Source of the DNA: Desulfoscipio sp. XC116
GTDB taxonomy: Bacteria > Bacillota > Desulfotomaculia > Desulfotomaculales > Desulfallaceae
Direction of reading: 5' to 3'
Assembly (NCBI RefSeq): GCF_039851975.1
Contig: NZ_CP156660.1
Coordinates: forward strand, 1,302,001-1,366,000
DNA: 64,000 nucleotides
Position numbers and translations under genes: made by a program. Shown here piece after piece: positions 36,389 through 45,298 of this stretch. Position 1 is the first letter of the stretch, and the number at the start of each line of letters is the position of its first letter. Below the pieces are notes generated by a model that saw only the letters and a list, made by a program, of their open reading frames with translations, had not been told where the DNA came from and made no database searches.

Positions 36389-36847
36389 ATGCTTAAAGGA
36401 TATACACAGCCGCGTACCCCCTTGGGAAAATCCAGCCTGCTGTCCGAACCGCCCTGGCATTTTGCCGGAGATGCCCTGGTTGTGGAGTATGAAACGGACG
36501 AAGCGAAAGCGGCGGCATTTTTGCCGGAAGGCTTGGAACTGGAATCTGCCCGCTGCGCCGTATACTTTATGGACTGGCAGTACGCCAGTGATCAAGAATA
36601 CATGGACCCCGTTTGCAGCCAGTACAGGGAAACGCTATTTCTGCTCAGTGCACGATATGAGGGTAAGCCTATTGCATATTGTCCCTTTATCTGGGTAAGT
36701 CAAGATAAATCCATGATGCGCGGGTTGATTCAGGGCTGGCCCAAATCCGGAATGCTCGCTGGATGTCCTCGAAAATTCCCCGCTTTTCCGTTAAATAGCT
36801 ATGGCGTTTCCGATACCGGTCCGGAATACCGGGGTCCAGGTATTTAA
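36389..36847 (+). pseudogene. Acetoacetate decarboxylase family gene, 3'-truncated
   Basis: AAAGGAGA precedes ATG 36389. The first roughly 118 residues fit an acetoacetate decarboxylase-like protein: LSEPPWHFAGDALVVEYETD, FLPEGLELE, YFMDWQYASD, CPFIWVSQDKSMMRGLIQGWPK. Family members are about 245-265 residues; here similarity ends after GWPK (about 36743) and a short unrelated tail follows. The expected catalytic-lysine and C-terminal regions are missing. Its end meets the end of a dead integrase (36844), so a deletion or insertion event probably joined them. Confidence 0.7.
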
Positions 36848-37085
36848 CGTCCCCGTCTCCAGTCCGGAGGTCCAGTTTTAACCATGTAGCGTTTTAATGT
36901 GTCTTTGGTTATGGTATTAAAAAATACATAGCGTTTTTTCGCACCCTTGCCCATAACTTTGATTCTTCACTGTTGCAGGTCGACATCTTCCATGCTGATA
37001 CTTAACAACTCCGATAGCCTTAAACCCGCACCAACATTATACAGTAGTCTCTAAACCACTGTTCAGTAAGTTTCTCCGTCTTGCC
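36844..37085 (-). pseudogene. Tyrosine recombinase (phage integrase family) relic
   Basis: On the minus strand LYNVGAGLRLSELLSISMEDVD then LQQ-stop-RIKVMGKGAKKRYVFF and TLKRYM reads as the catalytic-domain start of a XerC/D-like integrase (Arg in GLRLSEL, Lys in VMGKG). It has an in-frame TGA where QGRI is normal, and the upstream piece (KLTEQWFRD) lies in another frame. The rest, including the HxxR and Tyr motifs, is gone. It lies about 160 bases beyond the 3' end of tRNA-Leu, where island integrases usually sit. Confidence 0.7.
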
Positions 37086-37122
37086 ATGATTGTAACCCCC
37101 TGTAATTTTACTTACAGGGCAC

Positions 37123-37176
37123 GCGTACGTTTCTATCGGATACGTTTTCTACGCATACGTTTTACGCGTACGTTCA
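37123..37176. repeat. Four near-direct repeats of ACGYRTACGTT
   Basis: ACGCGTACGTTTC, TCGGATACGTTTTC, ACGCATACGTTTT and ACGCGTACGTTCAG follow one another within 54 bases between the integrase relic and tRNA-Leu. The unit matches, in inverted orientation, part of the anticodon arm of the adjacent tRNA (AAACGTACGCGT on the plus strand at about 37290). Confidence 0.7.
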
Positions 37177-37181
37177 GAAAC

Positions 37182-37215
37182 AAAAAGGCCGAACGTGTTA
37201 ATTTCACGTTTGGCC
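37182..37215 (-). terminator. Terminator of tRNA-Leu
   Basis: Minus strand GGCCAAACGTG / CACGTTCGGCC stem (one mismatch) followed by TTTTTG. Confidence 0.7.
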
Positions 37216-37241
37216 TCAAATCCCGTTATATCGGGCTTTCC

Positions 37242-37324
37242 TGGTGTCGGAGGCGGGACTTGAACCCGCACGGTCGCCCATACGCCCCTCAAACGTACGC
37301 GTCTGCCTATTCCGCCACTCCGAC
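37242..37324 (-). tRNA. tRNA-Leu (anticodon GAG)
   Basis: A cloverleaf with acceptor GTCGGAG/CTCCGAC, encoded CCA, T-loop GTTCAAGTC, an anticodon stem TACGT/GCGTA with loop TTGAGGG (anticodon GAG), and a long variable arm (TGGGCGACCGT) as expected for leucine. The gene appears intact and lies beside an integrase relic. Confidence 0.95.
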
Positions 37325-37448
37325 ATAGTTTGTCATGGCAAATAAAATTATATGATTATGTCCCCGGTTTGTCAAGAGTGTATATCTAACCAGCCAAATT
37401 ATTGCGGCGGCTTTCGTGTCATTCGAAGACTGCACACGAACATGTTGA

Positions 37449-38021
37449 TCACTGCCTGTCGTAAAGCCAGGTATATACCTTGTAATTCCACAGCACCTTG
37501 CGCACAAAGTTTTTGGTTTCCGGGAAGGGGATCACGGCTATGTCGGAGATGCCGCCGGATATTTTATCTTCCTCCAGCCATTTGCGCACATTGCCCCGTC
37601 CGCCGTTATAGGCGGCCAGTACCATTATTCTATTACCGGCGAATTCATCCTCTAAATTGGCGATGTACCAGGCACCCAGCCGGATGTTGGTTTCCGGGTC
37701 AAAAAGCAGGTCCGGGTGGTAGGGGTTAAGATAGATTTGCTTAGCTATCCATTCACCGGTATCCGGCATGATCTGCATCAGACCCCTGGCGTCTTTGGGG
37801 GAAACAGCGTCAGGGTCAAAACTGCTTTCAGTTCTCATGATAGCGGTTAAAAAATACGGGTTAACCTCGGCCATGGCGGCATATTTCAATATTTTATCGC
37901 TGTAAGGCATGGGGTAAAGTAGTTTCATTATATTAGTAAAATTAAAAATTACTACTATAAGCAGTATAAATAAAGTGAATCTAAATTTATTCAGCCTGCG
38001 CTTGTGGGCGGTCAATTGCAT
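37449..38021 (-). CDS. Membrane-anchored lytic transglycosylase (SLT domain)
   Basis: The 190-residue protein has an N-terminal membrane anchor (about residues 14-32) and a goose-lysozyme-like SLT domain: AIMRTESSFDP with the catalytic Glu, GLMQIMPDTGEWIA, NIRLGAWYIANL and LAAYNGGRGNV. It cleaves the glycan strands of peptidoglycan outside the membrane. The start overlaps the end of coaE; GTG 38024, ATG 38021 and TTG 38015 are all close to the GGAG, so the exact start is uncertain. Last gene of the polA-mutM-ytaF-coaE-slt row. Confidence 0.9.
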   Translation of the reverse strand: MQLTAHKRRLNKFRFTLFILLIVVIFNFTNIMKLLYPMPYSDKILKYAAMAEVNPYFLTAIMRTESSFDPDAVSPKDARGLMQIMPDTGEWIAKQIYLNPYHPDLLFDPETNIRLGAWYIANLEDEFAGNRIMVLAAYNGGRGNVRKWLEEDKISGGISDIAVIPFPETKNFVRKVLWNYKVYTWLYDRQ

Positions 38022-38604
38022 CACTCCATATTTGCTGCACTTGTTGTAAGGTAGACTCGGGGGTGCCGCTGTTGTCGATAACCTTCTGAGCGTAGGGAAG
38101 CTTGTCTGTCTGGGGCATCTGGGCTGCCAGGCGACCGGCTACTTGCTCTGCGGTGGCGGCATCTCTTTCGATCACCCGCTGGATCTGTGTTTGAGCATCC
38201 ACGATGACCAGCCAGACTTGGTCCACTAATTTATACATTCCCGTTTCAATGAGCAGGGGTGCTTCAATAACCAGCAGCGGGGCGTCGGGAATATTTTTAT
38301 AATCTGTGATAGCCTCTAATACCTCGGCTCTAATGGCTGGGTGTACAATGGAGTTGAGGAGTTCTAAAGCCTGGCGGTTATTAAAGACTATTTGCGCCAT
38401 TTGGGGCCGGTCCAAGGTGCCGTCGGCATTTAATACGCCGGTGCCGAAATGTAGCGTGATTTGCTGTAATCCCGGCGTGCCCGGGGCCACCACGTTCCTG
38501 GCCACCTGGTCGGTATCAATTACTTTGGCCCCCATGTCCTTTAGAAAACGGGCCACGCTGCTTTTGCCGCTGCCGATGTTGCCGGTAAGTCCAACTACTA
38601 GCAT
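37987..38604 (-). CDS. coaE: Dephospho-CoA kinase CoaE
   Basis: The 205-residue enzyme starts MLVVGLTGNIGSGKSS (P-loop) and has DTDQVARNVVAPGTPG, the IVHPAIR segment and the RDAATAEQVAGRLAAQMP lid region. It phosphorylates dephospho-CoA, the last step of coenzyme A synthesis, in the cytoplasm. GGGGAGG precedes the ATG. Its last 35 bases overlap the transglycosylase gene, so the two are translationally linked. Confidence 0.95.
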   Translation of the reverse strand: MLVVGLTGNIGSGKSSVARFLKDMGAKVIDTDQVARNVVAPGTPGLQQITLHFGTGVLNADGTLDRPQMAQIVFNNRQALELLNSIVHPAIRAEVLEAITDYKNIPDAPLLVIEAPLLIETGMYKLVDQVWLVIVDAQTQIQRVIERDAATAEQVAGRLAAQMPQTDKLPYAQKVIDNSGTPESTLQQVQQIWSDAIDRPQAQAE

Positions 38605-38873
38605 ATCTTATTCCTCCCCAAGAACAATTATTAATATTTCTCCCGGGTTTTAATCTGTCCTGCTATTCGTGTCGAAATTAGATAAAAATTTTTGTCCGGC
38701 TTGCGCCGGACGTAGCGAGTAGGTGGATGGATATCGTTAATAAGCTTGAATTAGTGTTAAGAGATATTTTTATTTTATGTGTATATTGTTGTTGTATAGG
38801 GTAGCAAATGTGCATTGTTATTGGATGATATTTTTGTCTTATGTGATGATTGCTATGGCCGTTATATAGTTAC
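38605..38873. other. Gap between ytaF and coaE with one hairpin
   Basis: Contains GTCCGGC-ttgc-GCCGGAC at 38695-38712 bordered by an A/T tract; on the minus strand it may be a weak ytaF terminator. No gene. Confidence 0.4.
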
Positions 38874-39539
38874 TTAGTGCATTTTGAAGAGCCCCAAAGC
38901 GATGAGTATGAAACCGGGCAAGGTGGTGACTTTCTGGCTGAGACCATTGGTTCCCACGCTCATACCGGTCAGCAGGCCCAGGTAGGTGAGTACGAAGTGC
39001 CCCAAACCCACCATCAGAGCGGTGTAGAGTAAGTTAAAGCCCAGCATGGATACGGCAAATCCTGCGGCGAAGGCGTCCATGGCCAGGGCCAGGCCCAGCA
39101 GCACTGCTTCTCGCCCCGAGATTATGCCGGACCGGTCCAGGTCCGCCCGGTATGGTTCCCGGAGGATCTGAATAACCAGTCCCAGCGAGCGGATATGGAT
39201 TTGTAGCATCGGGTCGGGTATTTCAGCTTCATTTTCCATTTCTCCGGCGGATTTAGCCCGAGCTTTTTTGCGGTTTTCCTGCAGGGATTGTATCAGCACC
39301 CACACTCCGATAAACAGTAAAATAACCCCGCCCAGCCTGTGGGCAAAGGTTGCGGAAAAGTAACCGGCTACTGCGTTGCCCAGCACCATGGAAATGGTGA
39401 TGGCCGTCATGGACATAATGCTTATAATAGCCAGGGATGTGATAGGTACTTCTATTTTACGCACCCCATAGGCCACGCCTGCCGCAAAGGAGTCCATGTT
39501 CAGCGCCAGCGCAAACACTGCCAGAGCGATAAGCTCCAT
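38874..39539 (-). CDS. ytaF: Sporulation membrane protein YtaF (MntP-like)
   Basis: ATG 39539 follows AGGGGGGAAAG; an ATG at 39581 lies before the RBS. The 221-residue protein has six predicted helices in two repeats, each with the MntP-type motif: ALALNMDSFAAGVAYG near the start and LALAMDAFAAGFAVSM in the second half, separated by a charged cytoplasmic loop (about residues 95-135). MntP exports Mn2+; YtaF is the sporulation-linked relative, usually placed near polA, mutM and coaE as here. Transport substrate unproven. Confidence 0.88.
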   Translation of the reverse strand: MELIALAVFALALNMDSFAAGVAYGVRKIEVPITSLAIISIMSMTAITISMVLGNAVAGYFSATFAHRLGGVILLFIGVWVLIQSLQENRKKARAKSAGEMENEAEIPDPMLQIHIRSLGLVIQILREPYRADLDRSGIISGREAVLLGLALAMDAFAAGFAVSMLGFNLLYTALMVGLGHFVLTYLGLLTGMSVGTNGLSQKVTTLPGFILIALGLFKMH

Positions 39540-39718
39540 ATGACTTTCCCCCCTTGTCGCTATAAATTTTGTTCTTTTCATAACTTCTTTTCATACTATG
39601 GTGGGGAAAGTTTAAGTGTGCATTTGGGCATCCCGGTACGGGTTAACGACAGCAAAGCGGCGGCAGCATCCAGTTGCAACCGAGATTTATATAACGTGAA
39701 CTGCTTTTCATCCTCAAG

Positions 39719-39792
39719 GTAAACTTGTTCAGTTAAAGCTGAACAGCGGAGCTTCAGGTGGGGATTCTACCCCACCGGGGTAAAAATAGGAA
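39719..39792 (+). repeat. IS200/IS605-like end remnant, copy 2
   Basis: GTTCAG-ttaaa-GCTGAAC hairpin, GCGGAGCTTCAGGTGGGG, a second hairpin with ACCCCACC, then TAAAAATAGG, in the same order as the minus-strand reading of 1193-1305. It abuts MITE copy 2 exactly at 39793. No transposase or tnpB remnant is recognised before it. Confidence 0.5.
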
Positions 39793-39932
39793 GGGAGTGT
39801 CGCTTACTACTTTCTTGAAGTAGTAAGCGACGCTCCCCTTCTTAGATTCAACCAATTATTCCGATAATAATCCGGTATCCTTACAAAAAGCTGCCGCACT
39901 ATGAATTATTTAGCCCGTTGTGCGACAGCCCC
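39793..39932 (-). mobile_element. MITE-like repeat, copy 2
   Basis: 140 bp, inverted relative to copy 1. Read on the minus strand it begins GGGGCTGTCGCACAAC and ends GCGACACTCCC. Near its right end is a 20-bp stem (GGGAGcGTCGCTTACTACTT with its complement, one wobble). Between the ends is the shared GGATTATTATCGGAATAATT core. It separates mutM from ytaF. Confidence 0.8.
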
Positions 39933-40053
39933 TCTTGGAATTTGATCAATAATCATTTTTCTTCTGACGTTGCATTAAAAGGCATGCATTATTATTGTTG
40001 CCTGGAACAATTAAAAGCCGGTGCCATACTGAACGCTGGAAGCGGTCTTTATA
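39933..40053. other. Remaining non-coding part of the mutM-ytaF gap
   Basis: No gene is supported between the MITE and the mutM stop. Confidence 0.4.
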
Positions 40054-40884
40054 TTATTGCTCCCGCTGGCAGGCGGGGCAAAAGTATGAGCTGCGTCCGC
40101 CTATCTTAATTCTTGCAACAGCAGTACCGCAGTGGGGGCATGGGCTGCCCTCGCGGTTATACACGCGCAGCAGTTCCTGATAGTTGCCTCTGCGGCCGTC
40201 GCCGTCTACGTAATCCCTGAATGATGTGCCCCGGTTTTGAATGCCTTCCTGCAGCACTGCTATGATAGAGTGATAGAGGCCGGCTATTTCCCGGGGAGAC
40301 AGTGAATTGGCCGTGCGCTGGGGATTAAGGCGGGCTCGATGTAAAGCTTCATCAGCGTAAATATTGCCCAGGCCGGCAATAAAGGTTTGATCCAGCAGCA
40401 GTGATTTAATACGCACCCGTTTGCGTTTTAGTTCCCGGCGCAAAAAATCCCTGGAGAACTCCTGCCCCAAAGGTTCCGGACCCAGGTCCTTTAGCCCTTT
40501 GACCCGGTCTAAAGCCTGCAGCGGGGCCAACTGCAGGCGTCCGAATTGGCGCATATCAATAAAACGCAGTTCATGACCGTCACTGAGTAAAAAGACAACG
40601 TGGGTATGCTTGGACAGCGGTTCGTCCGGTGCAGTGTAAACCAGGCGTCCGGTCATGCGCAGGTGTATAATCAGCACATTATCATCGGTTAAATACAGCA
40701 GCAGGTATTTGCCCCGCCGTCCCAGCCGGGTGATTTTGCGGCCCGTAACTTGCGCGCTGAATTCTTCCGGCGAGGGCTCCCGGATAATTTTAGCCATCAT
40801 TATATTGACGCCGTTTATAGTAAGCCCGGCTATTTTCTTTTCCAGAGTTCTTTTTACTGTCTCAACTTCGGGTAGTTCCGGCAT
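40054..40884 (-). CDS. mutM: Formamidopyrimidine-DNA glycosylase MutM (Fpg)
   Basis: The 276-residue enzyme begins PELPEVETVKR after the initiator Met, so the catalytic Pro2 and Glu3 are present. It has the H2TH region (LLLDQTFIAGLGNIYADEAL) and the C-terminal zinc finger CPHC...FCPAC. It removes 8-oxoguanine and other oxidised purines and nicks the strand. It starts two bases after the polA stop, so the repair polymerase and glycosylase are co-transcribed. Confidence 0.96.
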   Translation of the reverse strand: MPELPEVETVKRTLEKKIAGLTINGVNIMMAKIIREPSPEEFSAQVTGRKITRLGRRGKYLLLYLTDDNVLIIHLRMTGRLVYTAPDEPLSKHTHVVFLLSDGHELRFIDMRQFGRLQLAPLQALDRVKGLKDLGPEPLGQEFSRDFLRRELKRKRVRIKSLLLDQTFIAGLGNIYADEALHRARLNPQRTANSLSPREIAGLYHSIIAVLQEGIQNRGTSFRDYVDGDGRRGNYQELLRVYNREGSPCPHCGTAVARIKIGGRSSYFCPACQREQ

Positions 40885-40886
40885 GT

Positions 40887-43532
40887 TTACGGCACCTTTC
40901 TAACGTCATACCAGTTGGGGCCCAGCTTTAAATCCACGACCAGCGGCACATCCAGCTGCAGGGCGTTTTCCATGTATTCCCTTACCATATCCTTTATCAC
41001 AGGCAATTCCTCGGGAGGCACGTCGAAGATAAGTTCGTCGTGTACCTGTAATATCATTTTTGTGGCCATGTGCCGGCTTTTTAATTCATTATGTATTCTT
41101 ACCATTGCCAGCTTAATTATGTCTGCAGCGCTGCCCTGGATTGGCGTATTGATGGCCGTGCGCTCGCCGAAGGCTCTGATGACCCGGTTGCGGTTTAAAA
41201 TGTCCGGCAGGTAGCGGCGCCGGTTAAGCAAAGTAGTGGCGTAACCCTTATCCCGGGCTTCGGCAATTTTGCGGTCGATAAATTCTTTAACACCCGAGTA
41301 GCGTTCAAAGTAACTGCGGATGTATTGGCCCGCCTCAGCACGGCTGACTTTAATATCCCGGGATAGGCCAAAGTCGCTGATACCATACACAATGCCGAAG
41401 TTGACCGCTTTGGCCCGGCCGCGCATTTCCGGTGTTACTTGCTCCATAGGTACGCCAAACACCTCGGCGGCGGTGCGGCTATGGATGTCCTGACCTTCAT
41501 TAAACGCATTGACCAGGTTTAAGTCTCCGGACATGTGCGCCAGTATGCGCAGCTCAATTTGCGAATAATCCGCGGTAAGAATCAGGTTGCCTGGTTGGCA
41601 GGGGACAAATACCCGCCTGATCAGCCGCCCTTCTGCCAGCCGAATGGGTATGTTCTGTAAATTGGGATTGGAGCTTGACAACCGTCCGGTGGCAGTTACA
41701 TTCTGGTGAAAGGTGGTATGAATTCTGCCGCTGGTGGGGTTAATCAGCCCGAACAGACCGTCAATATAGGTTGATTTTAATTTGGCCAGCTGGCGATAAG
41801 CCAGAATTTTAGCCACGATATCGTGAGACGGGGCCAGTTCTTCCAGCACTGAGGCATCAGTGGAAAAACCGGTTTTGGTTTTCTTAATTACCGGCAGTTC
41901 CATTTTGTTGAATAGTATATCTCCCAGTTGTTTGGGCGAGTTAATATTGAATTGTTCACCGGCCAGCCGGTAAATTTCCTGTACCAACAGATCAATTTGC
42001 CGTCCCGTTTCCTCCGCCATGCTGCTTAATATCGGAGGGTTCACAGCCACCCCTTCCATTTCCATATCCGCCAATACTGCCACCAGCGGCAGTTCAACGT
42101 CGTAGTACAGCCTATCCATATCGGTTTCCACCATTTTTTGATGCAGCAGCTGCGCAAGGCGCCCCAGCACATCCACCCGGGCCGCCGCTGCGGCTTCTCC
42201 CTCGGTGGGCAAAACCAGCTGTAAATACTGCAGGGCCAGGTCGGTTAATGTGTTCTGTGACAGACTGGGGTTAAGCAGGTAGGCGGCAAGCTGAATATCA
42301 AATGCCAGACCCTGCATGGTGCGGTTGTGGCGATGCAGCAGCCATAGAACCTCTTTGCCGTCGGCACAGATTTTTTTTATCTGCGGGTCGGCACAAATAT
42401 CTGCTATGGCATCCAGTGCCTCAGCTTTTTCCTTGACCGGCAGCAGGTAGATGATATCACCAACAGCGGCGGATAGGGCCGCCTGACTAATTCCGGTCTC
42501 CCGGGTGCCCAAAAGTTCCAGCACAGCCTGGCCGGATGTGCTGACTGCTTTTCTTATTTGCAGCAATTCTTCCGCTGAAGACACCCTTTGATAATCCACG
42601 CTGTAAGTATCCAGCTTATCCGGCCCACCGGCGGCCTGGCCGGGCAGCTTGCCTGTTTTATCGCTGTGGCCTGCTTTGTCCATAATGTTGTGGACCAGGG
42701 TTTTAAACTCCAGCTTGCTGAATATGTCCAAAAGTGCCGGGTAATCCGGTCCCGGCCATTTAAATTGCTGAACTTCTATATTTAACGGTACCTGGCGGTC
42801 GATGGTGGCCAGTTTCTTGGATAATACCGCCTGGTCCTGGTGTTCTGTTAACTTGTTGCGCCAGCGAGTGGGCAGTTTTTCCCGGTCGGCAATTACATCC
42901 TCGAGACTACCGTGTTCCTGAATCAGCCTGAGCGCGGTTTTTTCGCCGATGCCCGGCACACCGGGGATATTATCGGACGCATCTCCCATCAGTCCTTTAA
43001 TATCAATAATCTGCGGCGGGTTGACCCCGTAGCGGTCCCAGACTCCCCCCTCATCGTATTCTTCCATTTCGGTGATGCCTTTTTTGGTGAGCAATACGCG
43101 CACCCGCGGGGAAACCAGCTGCAGGGCGTCCCGGTCGCCGGTAAGTACAAACGACTCTATATCCTCGCCCTCGGCCAATTTGGTGAGGGTGCCGATAATA
43201 TCATCCGCTTCGTAGTTTTCCAGTTCCAGGGTTTGAATACGCATATGGCGCAGCACCTCTTTCAGCAGGGGGAACTGGCTGCGTAGCTCGGGCGGGGTTG
43301 CCTTGCGTTTGGCCTTGTAATCTGCGTAGCTTGCATGTCTGAAGGTAATTTTGCCTTTGTCAAAGGCCACGGCAATGTAACCGGGCTCTACTTTTTGCAG
43401 CACTTTAAACAGCATATTGGTAAATCCATATACGGCGTTGGTAATTGTGCCATCACTGGTGGTCAGCGGGGGAATGGCGTGGAAAGCCCGGTGGATCAGG
43501 CTGTTGCCATCTATAATAAGAAATTTGTTCAT
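40887..43532 (-). CDS. polA: DNA polymerase I
   Basis: The 881-residue protein contains a 5'-3' exonuclease/flap domain (residues 1-290, GLMGDASDNIPGVPGIGEKTA), a 3'-5' exonuclease-like middle region whose acidic DxE residues are not preserved (so probably no proofreading, as in Bacillus Pol I), and a family A polymerase domain with motif A DYSQIELR, motif B RAKAVNFGIVYG and motif C QVHDELIFD. It fills gaps and removes primers. First gene of a repair row with mutM. Confidence 0.96.
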   Translation of the reverse strand: MNKFLIIDGNSLIHRAFHAIPPLTTSDGTITNAVYGFTNMLFKVLQKVEPGYIAVAFDKGKITFRHASYADYKAKRKATPPELRSQFPLLKEVLRHMRIQTLELENYEADDIIGTLTKLAEGEDIESFVLTGDRDALQLVSPRVRVLLTKKGITEMEEYDEGGVWDRYGVNPPQIIDIKGLMGDASDNIPGVPGIGEKTALRLIQEHGSLEDVIADREKLPTRWRNKLTEHQDQAVLSKKLATIDRQVPLNIEVQQFKWPGPDYPALLDIFSKLEFKTLVHNIMDKAGHSDKTGKLPGQAAGGPDKLDTYSVDYQRVSSAEELLQIRKAVSTSGQAVLELLGTRETGISQAALSAAVGDIIYLLPVKEKAEALDAIADICADPQIKKICADGKEVLWLLHRHNRTMQGLAFDIQLAAYLLNPSLSQNTLTDLALQYLQLVLPTEGEAAAAARVDVLGRLAQLLHQKMVETDMDRLYYDVELPLVAVLADMEMEGVAVNPPILSSMAEETGRQIDLLVQEIYRLAGEQFNINSPKQLGDILFNKMELPVIKKTKTGFSTDASVLEELAPSHDIVAKILAYRQLAKLKSTYIDGLFGLINPTSGRIHTTFHQNVTATGRLSSSNPNLQNIPIRLAEGRLIRRVFVPCQPGNLILTADYSQIELRILAHMSGDLNLVNAFNEGQDIHSRTAAEVFGVPMEQVTPEMRGRAKAVNFGIVYGISDFGLSRDIKVSRAEAGQYIRSYFERYSGVKEFIDRKIAEARDKGYATTLLNRRRYLPDILNRNRVIRAFGERTAINTPIQGSAADIIKLAMVRIHNELKSRHMATKMILQVHDELIFDVPPEELPVIKDMVREYMENALQLDVPLVVDLKLGPNWYDVRKVP

Positions 43533-43757
43533 GAATATACCGGCACCTGCCTTTAGTTTTGATAGTGGTTCTAATCAGTATTTTCACCGGTTAGATACAA
43601 AATACCTGCAGGCTTTCGGCTAGTAATATGTTTGGTTCTAGAAACTAATTTTTTATGGCAGGATTTTTTAGTTCACCAAGCGAAGTAGATGTAAAGCAGA
43701 TATGATTTGTCGGATGACAAAGTATGTCAGGGTTGTCTTTGGAGAGGTGGGTCATAA

Positions 43758-45215
43758 ATGAATAGGCGGATTTTGATTTTGGTATGCGTGTTACTGGTTG
43801 TCTTCGGTTGGTTTAAGCCGGCTCAGGCTGCCGATGATTTGGAGAGTGACGCTGCTTTGGTGCTGGAATTAATGGATTTGATGCATGAGTACCACCTGAA
43901 CAATCCTGATGCCGACACTTTGACGAACGGGGCAATTCAAGGCTTGCTGGACAGTCTGGAAGATCCTTATGCCGATTATTTCAGCGCTGACACATTAAAG
44001 GATTACATTGATTCGTTAAATGGCTATCTTGAAGGTATTGGTATAGAGATACTGGCTGGTGAGCAATATCCATGCGTGTATAGTGTTATACCAGGTACCC
44101 CTGCCGCCAAGAGCGGTATCATGGCCGGGGATATTATTGTGGCCGTGGATGGGAAAAGTACTGTTGGCTGGACTTTGGCTGATGTGGTTGAAAAGATAAA
44201 AGGTCCCAGCGGTTCAGTGGTGGTTCTAACCATTCAGCGTGGTGAGGATGATTCCTTGGATGTTGACCTTAAGCGGGCTGATATTCATCTGCCTTCCGTA
44301 CACCAGGAGATGCTGGCCGGTCAAACCGGTTATATTAATTTAACTTTCTTTGGTTCCGATACCGGCAGGGAATTTAACAAAGCTGTTCGCGACCTGAAAG
44401 CCGCCGGTATGACCAGCCTGATAATCGATCTGCGTAATAATGGCGGTGGCTATGCTCAGGAAGCGGTGGATATAATCGGTGATTTTGTTGCTAAGGATAC
44501 CCTGGCGGTCAGTACGGTGGACCGGCAGGGCAACCGGGAGGAGGTACGCACCTGGGATAAGCCTGTTGCTGATAGTCTGCCCGTTGTGGTTATAGTCAAT
44601 GAACTTAGTGCCAGCGCTTCTGAATTACTGGCCGGCGCGTTGCAGGATTATAAAATAGCTTCTTTGGTGGGCACTGCAACCTTTGGCAAAGGTGTTGTGC
44701 AGACTATTATACCGCTGAGCTCCGGAGGTGCTCTTAAAATGACGGTGTTCAAATATCTGACCCCGGCGGGACAGGATATTGACTCGGTAGGCTTAACTCC
44801 GGATCACTATGTTTTTACATGGGAGTTGCAGAAGGAAGTGGCCTGGCAAACATTGCATCCGGAGCATATGCCCCGGCTTACCTTTGATCTAGCCACAGGC
44901 AGGACGACATTAAACGACCGGGTACTGGAGATAAATATAAAAGCCAGGATAAAAGACGGCGCGTATATGCTCCCGCTGCGCCCGGTATTGGAAGCCATGT
45001 TCTACCAAGTATTTTGGCAGGACGGTGTGATTAAAGTTTTTGCGGGTCAAAAGGAAGTATGGCGTGCTAACCTGCCCAAGGGCGGGACCGGTGGTCAGTC
45101 TGACATTATTGTGCAGGATGGAGTTAGCTATCTGTCTGAGAATATTTTGAGGCAATTGAATATTGATATTAGTAAGGAAGAAAGTAAAATCACTTTAACC
45201 AGATCAATGCAGTAA
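43758..45215 (+). CDS. S41 carboxy-terminal processing protease with a C-terminal copper-amine-oxidase-N-like domain
   Basis: The 485-residue protein has a signal peptide (to about AQA, residue 24), a PDZ domain (about 85-170), the S41 core (IIDLRNNGGGYAQEA, then the catalytic Ser within 284-289 and Lys311 in FGKGVVQT), and from about residue 385 a domain with VLEINIKARIKDGAYMLPLRPVLEA, typical of copper-amine-oxidase N-terminal-like (stalk) modules of clostridial surface proteins. It should act outside the membrane, trimming proteins; CtpB-type relatives act in sporulation signalling. GGAGAGG precedes the start. Confidence 0.9.
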   Translation: MNRRILILVCVLLVVFGWFKPAQAADDLESDAALVLELMDLMHEYHLNNPDADTLTNGAIQGLLDSLEDPYADYFSADTLKDYIDSLNGYLEGIGIEILAGEQYPCVYSVIPGTPAAKSGIMAGDIIVAVDGKSTVGWTLADVVEKIKGPSGSVVVLTIQRGEDDSLDVDLKRADIHLPSVHQEMLAGQTGYINLTFFGSDTGREFNKAVRDLKAAGMTSLIIDLRNNGGGYAQEAVDIIGDFVAKDTLAVSTVDRQGNREEVRTWDKPVADSLPVVVIVNELSASASELLAGALQDYKIASLVGTATFGKGVVQTIIPLSSGGALKMTVFKYLTPAGQDIDSVGLTPDHYVFTWELQKEVAWQTLHPEHMPRLTFDLATGRTTLNDRVLEINIKARIKDGAYMLPLRPVLEAMFYQVFWQDGVIKVFAGQKEVWRANLPKGGTGGQSDIIVQDGVSYLSENILRQLNIDISKEESKITLTRSMQ

Positions 45216-45298
45216 CTGGTTATGGTATTAGTGGGTAGACTATATAAGGACTATTTAAATTATGATATTTAATGATTTTTTTGGGGGGAGGTGCTTGG

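Noticed and set aside
37123-37176. CRISPR-like short repeat
   Set aside because: The four units follow one another without unique spacers and vary in sequence.
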